64,000 nucleotides of DNA from Dermanyssus gallinae (GCA_003439945.1 QVRM01000313.1:542001-606000), one strand, 5' to 3'. Counted from the first letter of the stretch, positions 32,745 through 45,064 are shown. Notes: generated from the sequence alone by a model not told the origin. Translations and numbers: made by a program.

Positions 32745-33806
32745 ATGGTTCTGGTGTGTGAACTGTGCTGTGAGAAAAGTAGCATCCAGAACAAAGTTCT
32801 GGTCTGCAAGATTTGTAAGACCATTGTGCATCCTGCGTGCTGGGGGCAGATGGAGGAGGCCCAACTACCACCTCCTGGTAAGTGGATCTGTGAAATATGC
32901 CTAGGCACGGCTAAATCGCCTGCCCAACAGGCTACGTCTAGTGCACTTGCGGCAATTCAGGACCAGTTGACTCAAATCAACGACACGATCACGGCTATGC
33001 CAAAAATGCAGCAAGAAATGTCGGTTCTGAACCAAAAACTGACGGCAATGGCCGAAAAAATCGAGCGCATTGATACTATTCAAAACGATGTGAAACTCCT
33101 GCAGCAAAGAATGGAAAAAGTGGAGTTGGCCGGCACGTCGACTTCAACACTAGACGACACAAGTAATGCAAGATTACTCATGCTAGAGCAAGGACAGCTG
33201 ATGTGCGATTTTGTGTTGCTCAACGTCCCTGGACCAGCCAAAGAGCCACCAACAACCACCGTGCAGTTAGTTAACCAGCTGATTGCTGCGGCTGGCCTGG
33301 ACAACATAAATATAAAAAAAGCTAGACGAAAATTCTACACAAAGCCGAATAGCGCCATCATCGTCACAGCTGATACCGAAGAAAACGCGAAAAGAGCAAT
33401 AATTCGCATCGGCGACAGGAACAGGCCGCTTACAACACAGCACGTTTTCCCAAACAAGAGCACCATCAGCAGCAGCGGCAACAGTAACAACAATCACACC
33501 ATCACAGCTGCCACTCACCTGGCGCCAAAATTGTACCAACTTAGAAAAGCATGCAGTGACCTAAAAAAATCATACGATATCACATTTCGAACTAATATTC
33601 ACAATTGTACAGTATACTTGAAATATAAGGGAGGGGAGGAAAATCAAATAAGAAACATTAACGAACTAGAAAGATTTAAATTAGAAACATTAAGTATATC
33701 CGGCGGGCAAAATGAAATGGGAAAAAAACGATTCTATGAAACTTCACCAACCAAGCAAGCAGACAATGCTGAGGCGAAGAGACAAAACAGCTCGGAGAAT
33801 AAGTAA
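32745..33806 (+). CDS. CR1-like ORF1 protein: PHD finger, coiled coil, RNA-binding C-terminus
   Basis: 353 aa. Residues 5-52 form a textbook C4HC3 PHD finger: C5, C8, C21, C24, H29, C32, C49, C52, with the conserved Trp at 47 (GKWICEIC). Residues about 66-125 (QLTQINDTITAMPKMQQEMS onwards) have coiled-coil heptads and probably trimerise or dimerise the protein. Residues about 150-230 (DFVLLNVPGPAKEP..., AIIVTADTEENAKRAI) resemble an RRM-like fold. Residues 265-320 (LYQLRKACSDLKKSYDITFR) resemble the C-terminal domain that follows the RRM in such proteins. By family knowledge it packages element RNA; the PHD finger could read histone marks, which is inference. The first ATG in frame is used and the finger starts four residues later, so the start is well supported. 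Confidence 0.88.
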   Translation: MVLVCELCCEKSSIQNKVLVCKICKTIVHPACWGQMEEAQLPPPGKWICEICLGTAKSPAQQATSSALAAIQDQLTQINDTITAMPKMQQEMSVLNQKLTAMAEKIERIDTIQNDVKLLQQRMEKVELAGTSTSTLDDTSNARLLMLEQGQLMCDFVLLNVPGPAKEPPTTTVQLVNQLIAAAGLDNINIKKARRKFYTKPNSAIIVTADTEENAKRAIIRIGDRNRPLTTQHVFPNKSTISSSGNSNNNHTITAATHLAPKLYQLRKACSDLKKSYDITFRTNIHNCTVYLKYKGGEENQIRNINELERFKLETLSISGGQNEMGKKRFYETSPTKQADNAEAKRQNSSENK

Positions 33807-34173
33807 CATAACATGTGCATTGTATATATGTATGTGTGTGGGTATGAGTATGTATGTATATGTATGTGTATATATATATGTGTGTATATATATATATTTC
33901 GTTTTAGGGCCTTTGTTTGATTCGCGTTTACATATCTCAAAATAAATAATTAAACACCAGTAAAACTTGAATTTAGCTAGCTAAAATTGCAATTATTCAT
34001 CTTTGAAGGTAATATTCCTAGTTGATCACACATATCGTTTAATGCCCATATACCCAGACATAACATTTAATAATTGCTTCCACATAGCTTTAACTCAAAT
34101 TTCCTTATGTGGTTAATAACTACCTTAGTGTTAATTACCCATTGCTGACTTTTCCGAGGAGGGTCACATACGC
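33807..34173 (+). other. Unusually long ORF1-ORF2 spacer of the CR1-like element
   Basis: 367 bases separate the two ORFs. The spacer contains TATG/TATATG simple sequence (33820-33900) and an in-frame stop for ORF2 at 34132, so ORF2 cannot be made by readthrough of an upstream frame. Confidence 0.85.
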
Positions 34174-37128
34174 ATGGAAAGAAATTACAAACATGTAACA
34201 CATTCTTTATTTAATATTATTACAAAAGAAAAAGCCAGTACAATATTTAGAGTGTATTTATTAAACATTAGAAGCTTATCGGCCAATCTAGAGCTGCTTC
34301 TCGGTATGCTCTCTCAACTGCCAAGATACGACGCTCTTGTCCTCACGGAAACGTGGGTTCGCCAAGACCAGATGTGTGGATTCAGCATCGACGGCTACTC
34401 CGGGTACTTCTCGCCCGAAAGTAAAAGCAGAGCAGGAGGCGTGGCAATATTTGTTAATAGCAAGTATGAAAGTACACAAGTACAAGTCGTTATGGAAAAT
34501 GCTGACGTATGTATAACATCAATAATGGCTGAGAACACAACTATTCAACTTATAGGTATTTACAGATCACCGAACAACATATATTCTATACCAGGACATT
34601 TCATTCATGAACTACAGAGTATATGCAAAGCCAGTGAATCACCGAACAAACTTATCCTCACAGATGCAAACATCGATGTCAGCAAGACAACAGGAATTAG
34701 TCAAGATTACTTAAATGCACTGGCAGAAGAGGGTTTCAGACTCTTGAAGACAGGGGCAACGAGAACAACCAGTGGAAGTTCCACCATCATAGATCACATA
34801 TTTGCCAACATCCGGACAATTGACATACAAGAAGTCGCAACACAGTCCACTAGAGGTATATCAGACCACAACGCCATTACCCTGAGTATAGAAATAACAC
34901 GAAAACATACACACTCTAACAGTATACCCAATATAACACCGAAAACAATGAATACCAGAAGATTTGCCAGTGAAATCAGAAAAGTTGATTGGAGCAGCAC
35001 ATTAAAACATCTAGATGACCCGGAAACACTGTGCGACACCATCATAACAACACTGCAGACATGTGCAAACAGATCAACACAACACAAACACCCTTATACA
35101 AGAGCAAAACACACTATACTGAAACCATGGATCACAAAAGAAATTCTTAAAAATATGAGAAAGAGGGACGAACTGTTCGAAAAATTAAAGACTGAACCGA
35201 ACCTTACCAGACAACATAAAGTACTAAGAAATCAAATAAAATCACAACTCAGAAAAGCCAAAGACGCCTTCTATACATCTAAATTCGTCGGTGACAAAAA
35301 AAAAGACTGGACGACAATCAATAAATACATAAGGGGTACTCAGCGTACTGACAAAGTCGACCCAACTAAGCTAGGAAATTGTGCAAACTTAGCAACACTG
35401 AAGGAAAAAGTAGATTTAGTTAATATGCACTTCGCTACAGTTGGTGAAAAGCTCAGCCTATCAAATGGATCGACAACAGATGACGAAAACCTCCCAACCT
35501 ACAGATGTCGAGAGCCCCTCCGGTCACTACCACCGGTAGAAAAAGAGGAAATAGAAGAAACAATTAGACAAATTAAAAATGACAAGTCACCTGGAGAGGA
35601 CAAAATGACAAACAATATAATTAAAGCAAACAGTGACATCTTCACGAGGATAATCTGGAGGCTGGCAAATTCAATATTTACGCACGGTCGCTTTCCTAGT
35701 GCACTTAAAAGATCAAAACTTGTACTATTATATAAACAGGGACGCAAAGACAACATAAGTAACTTCAGACCAATCTCACTCCTCAGCAATTTAGGCAAAC
35801 TAATCGAAACGTTAATCGTAAAACGCATAAAACGACATCTTGACGACAATAAAATACTACATAGTAATCAGTTTAAGTTCAGAAAAGGCAAAAGCACACA
35901 GTCGGCGTTAATGGCTCTGCATGAAACACTAGCTCAAGAGATAAATAAGGGTAACAGGCCAGTAGGTGTGTTTTTAGATTTGTCTAAGGCTTTCGACAGC
36001 ATTCCACATTGCCGCTTACTGCATAAAATGCAACGTATGGGAATCACTGCAAAGGCACTAACCGTGATAGAAACATACCTAAATAACAGAAAACAGACAT
36101 ACTCGTTCAACAACGAGTCTTCCGAAGTTACCTTAAGACCTTTTGCCGTCCCTCAAGGAAGTGTGATGGGTCCTTTTTTATACATTTTGTATTGCAACGA
36201 TTTCTTTCAAATAAAGGACTGCTCTACTAAATACATGTACGCGGATGACACAGCACTTATCTATACACAGCAATCACTTGAGAATACGCAACACATAGAA
36301 CGAAGCTTAAGTAAAATCGGGACGTGGATGAAACAAAACGGACTTGTAATAAATCACAGCAAAACTAAGTTTATACAGTTCGAACTCCGAAGTCGTCCGG
36401 CTATTGCACACATGAATTCCATACAACTACACAACCATCTCGATATAACCAGCTCTATGCATTGTCACTGCCCCTTAATCGAACGAACTGATACGATAAA
36501 ATATTTGGGAATGATGATTTCGAGCAACCTATCTTGGCAACCACACGTTAATTACATTGCCAAAAAAATGAGGAAGGGCGTGGCAATATTAAGCCAGATA
36601 AGAAACTCAGCGACAGTAGCACTAAAACTCGAAGTATATCGTGCACTTGTGGAGAGTAACTATCGATATGGACTAACGCTATACGGTGGTTATTATCTGA
36701 CAATATTACAACCATTAATCGTCCTGCAGAAGAAAGCCATAAGATTGGTCTGCGGTGCTGAACGCAGCGTTAACGCAGCAACACTTATGGACAGTTTAAA
36801 GGTTTTGCCTTTTCGACATCAGTACGCAGAATCAGTGCTATCCCATTTTCTTCTGAAAGAGGCACATGTTGGGCGTGAGATACAAGATAGACAAAGATCA
36901 AGTCACCAATATCTTACCAGAGCACGCCAACATGGCACCCTCAATTTGGAAAACATAAAAAGTGAAACCATGAAAAGACGGGCTGCCAGTCATTTTATTA
37001 AGCTATTAAATAGTTGTCCTGATAACATACGACAACAAACAAATGAGACCACTAGACAAATCAAGAAACAAATACGAGAACACATTACATCACTCAGCCA
37101 GGAGCAACTGTCCAGGTTAATTGAATAA
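34174..37128 (+). CDS. CR1-like ORF2: APE endonuclease and reverse transcriptase, intact frame
   Basis: 984 aa, a normal length for CR1-group ORF2. The endonuclease (residues about 25-245) has N31 in LLNIRSL, E59 in LTETW, LTDANID near 168, STIIDHIF and SDHNAI. The RT (about 455-770) has DKSPGEDKM, RPISLLSNLGKLIE, D602 in LDLSKAFDS, VPQGSVMGP and the catalytic YADD at 689-692, followed by KYLGMMISSNLSW. The C-terminal region holds YRYGLTLYGG and LQKKAIRLVCG, and there is no zinc knuckle. Motif 2 reads Q566-F-K-F-R instead of the nearly universal QFGFR/QHGFR. The enzyme would nick the target and prime cDNA synthesis on the element RNA. Apart from the Lys568 change all key residues are present. 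Confidence 0.93.
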   Translation: MERNYKHVTHSLFNIITKEKASTIFRVYLLNIRSLSANLELLLGMLSQLPRYDALVLTETWVRQDQMCGFSIDGYSGYFSPESKSRAGGVAIFVNSKYESTQVQVVMENADVCITSIMAENTTIQLIGIYRSPNNIYSIPGHFIHELQSICKASESPNKLILTDANIDVSKTTGISQDYLNALAEEGFRLLKTGATRTTSGSSTIIDHIFANIRTIDIQEVATQSTRGISDHNAITLSIEITRKHTHSNSIPNITPKTMNTRRFASEIRKVDWSSTLKHLDDPETLCDTIITTLQTCANRSTQHKHPYTRAKHTILKPWITKEILKNMRKRDELFEKLKTEPNLTRQHKVLRNQIKSQLRKAKDAFYTSKFVGDKKKDWTTINKYIRGTQRTDKVDPTKLGNCANLATLKEKVDLVNMHFATVGEKLSLSNGSTTDDENLPTYRCREPLRSLPPVEKEEIEETIRQIKNDKSPGEDKMTNNIIKANSDIFTRIIWRLANSIFTHGRFPSALKRSKLVLLYKQGRKDNISNFRPISLLSNLGKLIETLIVKRIKRHLDDNKILHSNQFKFRKGKSTQSALMALHETLAQEINKGNRPVGVFLDLSKAFDSIPHCRLLHKMQRMGITAKALTVIETYLNNRKQTYSFNNESSEVTLRPFAVPQGSVMGPFLYILYCNDFFQIKDCSTKYMYADDTALIYTQQSLENTQHIERSLSKIGTWMKQNGLVINHSKTKFIQFELRSRPAIAHMNSIQLHNHLDITSSMHCHCPLIERTDTIKYLGMMISSNLSWQPHVNYIAKKMRKGVAILSQIRNSATVALKLEVYRALVESNYRYGLTLYGGYYLTILQPLIVLQKKAIRLVCGAERSVNAATLMDSLKVLPFRHQYAESVLSHFLLKEAHVGREIQDRQRSSHQYLTRARQHGTLNLENIKSETMKRRAASHFIKLLNSCPDNIRQQTNETTRQIKKQIREHITSLSQEQLSRLIE

Positions 37129-37318
37129 ACTAACATTCCAATAACACAAAATGTATGACACTCAAAAACTACGCATTACGCACAAACACATTATCACATG
37201 AAATGCAAACACAGACAACATGTAACCACCGTAACGAGTTTCCACATGAACGCCCACACACATTTCAGCAGCCATGAAACAGCACAACTACACGTGTGCA
37301 GACACGCGTGTGCAAATG

Positions 37319-37355
<37 letters not shown>

Positions 37356-38157
37356 GTGTGTATGTATGTGTGTGCACATGGTGTTATAGTCATACGTGCC
37401 GAAGACGTGACATGTGGGAGACAGCGACGCGAGCCTACACATTGCGTCACTTGGCGGCCTTTAAGTGTACTGTCCATGGCCGAGGCGGTTGGCCATATCT
37501 GATTATCCACGAAGACCATGAAATACAACTTCAAGCGACCACTAATATTATATATTTCGACCAGATCTCTGAACACTCAGGCAAAATATTATTTACTGGC
37601 TATTATTATTATTACTATTATTATCATTATTATTTTCAACTACTATTATTTTTTTAAAAACATAAATATGATATGTAGGTAACATGGTGCTAAGAAGATG
37701 GAAAGAAAAATAAATCATATGTATTGGATGTTCCAGTGCTGCGTACACGGGCTTTTAGCCTTACGAACCACACGACTATAATGTTGTAATACACATAAAA
37801 TACTGTGAATAAAACGCACTTAAAAAAAAAAAAAACTTACTTAACATGATGACTAAAACTGAGATCAACAATGGTAATGGAGCCAAACATTTCACGTTAC
37901 CGGGACCTCGAGTTGAGCATAAGCTTGCAACGATTTAGATTTGTACCAAATACAGCAATACTTGCTTATAATCAAGTTTATATTATTATTTGTTGTTCGT
38001 TTTCCAATTGGCATTGCTTTTCCTAGAAAAAAGACCAAGGTGCTTATTAAGTACACCATAATTACACAACAATAAAATGCATTTATTATGTTTAGTCCCA
38101 GAATTCAGAAGATTAGTGCTATGGCCTGAGTTGTTTTGTATTTGAACATGCACAATA

Positions 38158-38158
<1 letters not shown>
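37129..38158. other. Intergenic DNA with simple repeats
   Basis: Contains a (TA)n/(TATG)n/(TG)n stretch (37317-37374) and a TTA-rich tract (37601-37652), which on the minus strand is a TAA tract. No gene recognised. Confidence 0.6.

Positions 38159-38223
<65 letters not shown>
38159..38223. repeat. (AT)n microsatellite
   Basis: About 32 uninterrupted AT units. Confidence 0.97.
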
Positions 38224-38226
<3 letters not shown>

Positions 38227-41200
38227 ATATAGGAAAAGGTACTTACACGAACATGAAGTACTGATGAACAGTTTAACGAAATTGCATAAGAACAGTTCTC
38301 CGCTAGGATATTAGTTGAATGCTCGAGAAGTGCTCGTCGTAGCTCTGGGGCGGGATAATAGAAGTTGAAATAAGTGTAATGCCTGAGCCGCCTCTAGATC
38401 TCGATCTCGCCTCGGTGGGCGATCGTCAGTGTGCATTCCATGCTGCTTTGCTACGTACGTCGATAACTCTTCCTACGGCCCGGACGGAATTGTTTTTCGT
38501 CGACATTTCAGGACTTCACTTCAGCCAGCAGCAGTACAATTTTGCGCGCAGGACAAAATTGCCAGGTCTTGGCTTCCGCGGCCGCTAAAAAGGCAGACTC
38601 TCAAAATTCCTCAAATTGTGCCGCCCGCAGATAGGCGGCGTCCTCATTCGCCTACTGCCAGTAGGCCCAAACTTCGCGCAAAATGCAGGCCGTGGCCTCG
38701 CGCCGTATGATGCCGCATGCCGCACTCAGGCACTTGGGCTGATGCCGCGACTTCTCCACAGGATACCCCCAACCCGTTGGCCATCCCGCTGTCAACTCGG
38801 TACTGCGGTCGTAATTCACGGTTTGGGAAATTTTAATTACCGTGTCCTCTACTGCAACGCAGTAGCTGTATATGCATATAGTAGGCGCATACGTGCGTGC
38901 ATACTACATGCCCACGTCTGTGGCCATGTGAATACGGGTTGCTCCTCTCGTTTAATATTATCTAGCGGCGTGACTAGCGGGCAGACCGCCGACTTAATAC
39001 GCCCAGCCTAACTTGGCGTTTTCGAAGCGATGACATCTGAATAGCGCCAAGATACTGCACGACTGCAAGGCTTGTTGCCTCAAAACGCATTGTCATGCCA
39101 CGAATCGCGTAGAAAAGGCGACAGCCGCGAGAGACGTTAGATAGACGATAGCTCGTAAGCTGCTGATTCTTGAACTCGCACTAGCCTCTGGTGTCAGTTA
39201 GTCAAACTTTAGCTAATATTCCTTCTACACATTTCAATTTAGAGCAATTTAATTAAACATTAACTACGTAGTAGCCTTATTTTGTTCAACTTAATTTCTA
39301 AGCAAATCTCAAACAAAACGGAATGCCACAAAATTCTGATTGCTTCTCGAAATATTCACAGTTAAACAATGTGTACTCGTGTTGGAACATTGTATAGTTC
39401 CTGTTTTGTATAGCAGTTGCGTAAAAAGAGAGTATTTACTTAAAAATATCTTGCGTACAATGTATAGAATGAATCTTCCTTAGGAACTTTGTAACGAACA
39501 AATAAAGTCAGGTGATATATCTATTGGTGTAAAACTTTGCTTTAGGTTTTAATATGCAAACTAACTTGATTTTTTTTTCGGGGACGATCTTAAGCTAATT
39601 CGAATGTCGCAGAACCTGTCTGTCCGTTTTTTACCACCCATCATCGGGGCGAAAATGTTTGCACTACTAGAGGATGGCTCCTAATGCTCGATCGCCTGTT
39701 CCTCAGTCGTTTGTTGATTCGCGGTCAAAATCAGCTGTCATAACACTAAGGACACTATTGCAGGAACCATTCGGTACCCCTGGTAGTATACAGATATAGC
39801 AGTCTACTGTGCCTGTGCATTTTCACAGTCGCGTAAAATGTCGATGGTGATGGTCAACCTGGAGTTCCGAAATGGTGTCCAAATGCCGAAGGTCTTACAG
39901 ATTTACAATAATCAGGGCCAGGTGCAATTTGCTGTTATTATTCGTGGCCCGACCAGCATCCACAGAAACTTTGAGACTGCAGCCAGCAGTAAGAGTCAAG
40001 ACCGGCGTTGCTGACAGTCAAATCACAAAGAATCTGGGTTCGACTTGTCTTCATGGTAGTTTAGATTGATTTAGTTATGATACGGAATAAATCGTATGCG
40101 TTTCAAGACGTGCTTTGTGCAACGAAAAAATTAGGGTAGAACAGAACTCTAGGAGACGCTCGGACAATCTAAAGTACTTCACAGATGTGGTCGTGGGCGG
40201 GGGATGAGCATCATGTGTTGTTGAAAATAGTTAACGAGCTCCAAACAAGCCAGGGCTTTAGGATAACAAAAATGTAGAGACGTCAGCAAATTTCGGCTAT
40301 TTTCAAAGAAGCATACCACATCCAGTCGTCTAAGCCGGCGTTCAACCCTTCCCTTTGCCCTTATTTAGTGGAGCTTCCCAGATCGAAAAGCTAGGTATAA
40401 GTTTAGGAAAAACAGGGGGCAACGTGTATAAAGTTTAGGGCCATGAATAATAAAACAATGATTATTAATGCTTACATGAGGTTTCTCCTAATTAGCTAAA
40501 TGGGAACCAAACCAAGGTTTGCACTCATTCCATTGGTTGCATATTCAAAAACGGTTGCAGGACACGCTTGGAAGTAGAGAACAGCATACCGTGTCCTACA
40601 TTCCAGCGCACAATGTCATTAATTGCAGACTGGAATAGATTTATTAAAGGTATAATCTATTGTGCCATGAACATGTCTACGACTCAAGCATCCACAAGCA
40701 GATATCAACACAAGTGCTTAACTGTGACTTTCACCGCTGTCTCTTTGTTAGTAGAAGAGAATGAGCTATTTTGTAAAAAGCACTCTTCTGACCAACATCA
40801 GTAGAGTAAAACGATTTTTTCATGAATAGCGTTTATTAGCATTGTTCAGTCTTGTGTATTTTTGAGTGGTTTGGCGTAAGTAGTTTCTTGTTGTTTTCAA
40901 GTAGAAGATTAATATGCTTTAAAACTATATTGAGAGTGATTTGAAAAGTAACTTAGGGTGAGGAATTTCCCTAAATGTGGATAAAAATACTTTTCAGAAA
41001 TGTCAGAGATATTTTTATATTTAAATAGTCTCTTCAATATACCTTAGTATAAGATGCATGCGTTCACATAAAAGGCAAACAGACGTTAGCTAATCTATTA
41101 GGACTTTTGTTCTGTCGCTCCATGAACCTCGTAGCCCGGCTAAAATTTTCACGCTAGTTCTCTTATCCCAAACCTTAATGTGTGCCAGGTGATTTTCCGT

Positions 41201-42430
41201 GAGGTGTGTTACTGTGTACTGTACGTAAGGGCTATGACCCACACAGATGGGGCGGAAATGGCTCTGTAACGTCCTTCCACGCGTATTTCTCCTCAGCATC
41301 GGTGTATGGGTATACAATTTACTATGTACCTTATTTAGGGAATATGCCTTGACCACCAAGACTCATCGACAACGTCGACTCTGGCAAAATAGCGCTTTAT
41401 AGTGAGCCTCTGGTGTTAAATCCGAATCAGTCGGATTTATCTAGCCCCCCTCCGCCTACGACCCGCACTTTGATATTCTGTAGGCTTCTCTAATAGAGAC
41501 CTCGCCATCACGGAAGCTAAATTTGCATGCGAGTGCTAGCGCTAGTACCGCCTTTTAGAGGACCGTTAAAACTTAGAGTTTGTTAAAACTCCCAAGGCAT
41601 TGAGAACACAGGTAGTGCTCAAGGACGTCTACTCCCCTTTCCACACAGCCCACAGCTCAACTTTTTTGAATAGAGAGCAAAGCCTTTATGCTTTCATTTT
41701 ATGTTGCAGGCAATGTGAAGTTTAACCCAGGAAATGTTCATGCCACAGGTAATACCTATTAAGGCCCTCTTTGCTTTTTGACAGATAAGTAACAGCGTTC
41801 TATTAAATTATATTACTTCGTGATGTGTTACTTACCTAAATGCTTCCCTGAGTCTGACAGCTGGTTGTAAGGATGTTTAGATGTCTTTATTACCCACAAG
41901 GTTTTCCCTTGCCGCGTTCACAAAGCATAAAACTTCTTGCTCTCCCCTCACACCCCTAAAAAATTTCCCCTTATATTCCGTGTCTCGCGGGCAAAATTTA
42001 AATTTTGGTTGCACTGTTTCAAACCTGGTTTCTCAAAGATGCTCCGAATAAGTCGCCATTTCCAGTAGAGCCTAACTTTAGTTTCTATTTGTAGTGTGTC
42101 ATATTCACCATTTTATCTGTCAAACGATGCATTAGGCTGGGAACTAACTTCGGTTTACATGTGCTGCACAGTCACACAATAGTAAAATATCCTCCCCCTT
42201 ACTTTGATCTAGGTTAATTTGTTGGCCGAAAACATAGTTCAAAATAACCAACCTAGAGGTATGTGGCACTATATATTGTACTATATAAATGGCCGAAAAG
42301 ACAAGCGAAGAGGACAGCAAATGGGCGCCAATGGACGGACGAGAGCCTAGAAAACCGAGCATTGCACACGATGGAAGAATAGCTGGCCATCATTCTCTTC
42401 AGTGGCGGACGAGGGATGAGGTCAGGTTCC
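38224..42430. other. Intergenic DNA
   Basis: Positions 38379-39011 are GC-richer with open plus-strand frames of 93-131 codons, but they have no motif. The remainder is AT-rich. A 9-bp stem around TAAATCCGA/TCGGATTTA sits near 41416-41438. No element or gene could be named. Confidence 0.5.
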
Positions 42431-42453
42431 GGGGGGGGGGGGGGGGGGGGGGG
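42431..42453. repeat. Poly-G tract (23 G)
   Basis: The longest of the G homopolymers in the window, on the plus strand, followed by AGGTAGC. Confidence 0.97.
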
Positions 42454-43663
42454 AGGTAGCTTCATCGATACACCGGCTGTAAAGCTGACACACGCATTTA
42501 TACAGCGTCGTACAAAGATCTCCTTCGACCTTGACACCGCCTCGTAAGCCACTCGACCTCTACCCCAACTGCCTTCCCTTGACCACTACCACCCGCGCAG
42601 ATTGGCGCTGCCAACGCTAATCAGGGTGCGGTCATTAGACATTTTTATTGGCAGCTGCAAGCCTGTGTGAGCATCGCCAGTGTACGCACTCAGCCACGTG
42701 CGTAATGGCGCACACGCTTCGCCGTAGCGCCGAAACTAGAACGCAGGATTACGAACAACGAAAACGAGGGATCAACAGAGAAGAGAGCCTAGCTACGACA
42801 GAAGCGCGTAGAATTAGGAGGCATGGAGGTATAGTAAAGGAGAGGAATAGTTAACGAAAGAGTGAGAAATAGAAAGAGAGAAGCGACAGATCGAGAGAGA
42901 GAGAGAGAGAGCAGGCCAAACGGACGGACATATGGGGGTGGTCATGCCTAGAGACTTCAAGGCGACTTCACACGAAGCAAGAAACCTAAGAACGTCTAGT
43001 TTGCAAGCAAGCCTTGTCAGCAAAGGCTCCCCCCTCCCCCCCTGTACCCATTAGAGAGAGAGCTAATTCGGTATGAGGAGCTCAATTACGCACTGTGGCC
43101 GGTCGACCACCCACTACTGTCTGTCTACGTAGACACCTCTCCACGTCGTGGAAACGCTACGCTGAGCGCTAACGACACACCTGAACGAGACACGGTGACA
43201 CTCGACGGCTAACAATGGCATCATCGTCATAAGCGGCAGCACGGCCAAGCCGTCTGCTGCCAAAGTTCTCACTTTACTTGGGTTGCACTCAAGCCAATCG
43301 CTAGTATACGTACAATGCACAATGTCCGCCTACGTACTTATATACAAGTACAACGTTTTTTCTCATTCACTTCCCTGTTCTTTCAACAGGCGCTCAGCAG
43401 CACGGTTTACAACAAGTTGACGTGCTATTTGGGCAAAGTCTAGTGTCTCTAGCATGTGTCGGGGGAGCACCAGTTGTAGATATCTGCAAGTAGCTACTGG
43501 TAGATCATTTTCAAATTTGACTGCAGGAGTCTAAGTTTGGCTCAATCATTAAAGCGACCCAGGCAGTAGCTTAATTGGATAGAGACTAATCTATGGTATT
43601 CGTTTGCATGGATTTACTGCATATTTGGCTTCTAGAGTGAAATAACTGTCCAGGGAGTTGCTG

Positions 43664-43668
<5 letters not shown>
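42454..43668. other. Intergenic DNA, moderately CpG-containing
   Basis: A (GA)n run near 42893-42912 and C-rich tracts near 43030. Short frames on both strands lack motifs. Confidence 0.5.

Positions 43669-43724
<56 letters not shown>
43669..43724. repeat. (AT)n microsatellite
   Basis: About 25 AT units with one TATTATA break at the 3' side. Confidence 0.96.
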
Positions 43725-45062
43725 GAAAATAGAACGATATGTTATTTATTTCTGGGATAATGAACAAAGTATTTCATTTCTCGATATTAATTTGCTTAAA
43801 TATTAGAGGTAACAATTGTCTCTTTATGAACGTGTACACCTGTTAATTAAAAGTTCTTAAAAAAAAAATTTAAGTTTGTCGATTGAAGAATGTGCAAACT
43901 ATGCGGCGTTGACGCAACTAATTACAAAACTAATCAAACCAAAAATACCTGCGAATAAAACTGGAAATAACTGGAAAAAAATCAGATCAAAACGTTTTAT
44001 TTTAAAAAGTGTGGCCGGCCGAGCTCATAGTTGTAGCCTGTTCGTTCGCGTCAGCAATGATTAGTTGAGTTGCCTGAAGAATTTTTCGTAAGGTTAAGAA
44101 AGCCGTTAACCTTTATGAATTCAGGCCTGAGTTAATAAAGAGTGCCTTCTTGACGTGACATGGGATATTTATCAAAGTGTCGTAGGTAAAATGGCACGTG
44201 CAGAACATGTAATTAGGTACAACCAACATGATGCATAATCAAATCCTTAGAGTTGACTTCAGGTCGATAACTTATCAGTGGCCTTTATATAGCCAATTAA
44301 AGGAATACATCTCTGAGTATTCAAGCAGTTCGCGTTATTATTATTACGTATCGATGTAGTCGACTGTCGGTATGAACTGAAATATTCATTTCACCGCGTA
44401 GAAGATACGCATATAATTTGTCGATGGCTTCGTGTTCAGCAGCGAGCCCGCATTTTAGTAAATCGAGACATACGGTCTAAGGATCAGTGGTGTAGCCCAA
44501 AATGGTTACCTGATACAATGATGGATAAGTGCTCCTCGAAAATGGGATATCTTGAAGTGGTCTGGCCAACAAATGGCTCTGAAAGCACTATCTGAGACAA
44601 ATTGTAGGACACAAATATATCGCTTCCGATCACGCATGTTGCTAGTTCGGCCCTTTCAATCGAATTTAGATCATTGTGAGATTTAGACTTGAATTGGGAG
44701 AGCTGTCACTGTAATACTTCTAACGGAAAACTTTTGCGATGTGCATCGTATACATATCTCTAAATAATACCTTTAACAACAAGAGCAATTCGTTACGGTC
44801 TGCGTTGCACGTCCATTACAATCATTCACTCTTTAGTATACTCTATTCTAGTTCATTGCTCCATATTAGGCTTTCTTAGTGTTCTCACTGATTTTCAGTT
44901 TTTTTATTATGCCGTGCGTGAAATGTGGTTCACATCCTTATAGTTTCCTAAAGCTATTGATTTAGTATTTTCTTCTTCTATTATGTTGTACCGTTCTTTT
45001 AGCTTCGTAGTCTAAAGGATCACAGTACTAGCCACTAGTGGGCCATAATCTATTGTATGATG
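43725..45062. other. AT-rich intergenic DNA
   Basis: Nothing recognisable up to the TA that flanks the Tc3-like transposon. Confidence 0.6.
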
Positions 45063-45064
45063 TA

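Larger units (their letters stand above)
32641..37140 (+). mobile_element. CR1-like non-LTR retrotransposon with both ORFs open
   Basis: ORF1 (32745-33806) with a PHD finger and ORF2 (34174-37128) with endonuclease and RT are both uninterrupted, unlike every other element here. The outer limits are uncertain: there is no poly-A or clear octamer tail after 37128, and the 5' end is placed arbitrarily about 100 bases before ORF1. PHD-containing ORF1 proteins are known from CR1-group elements, which supports this placement. Confidence 0.85.
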
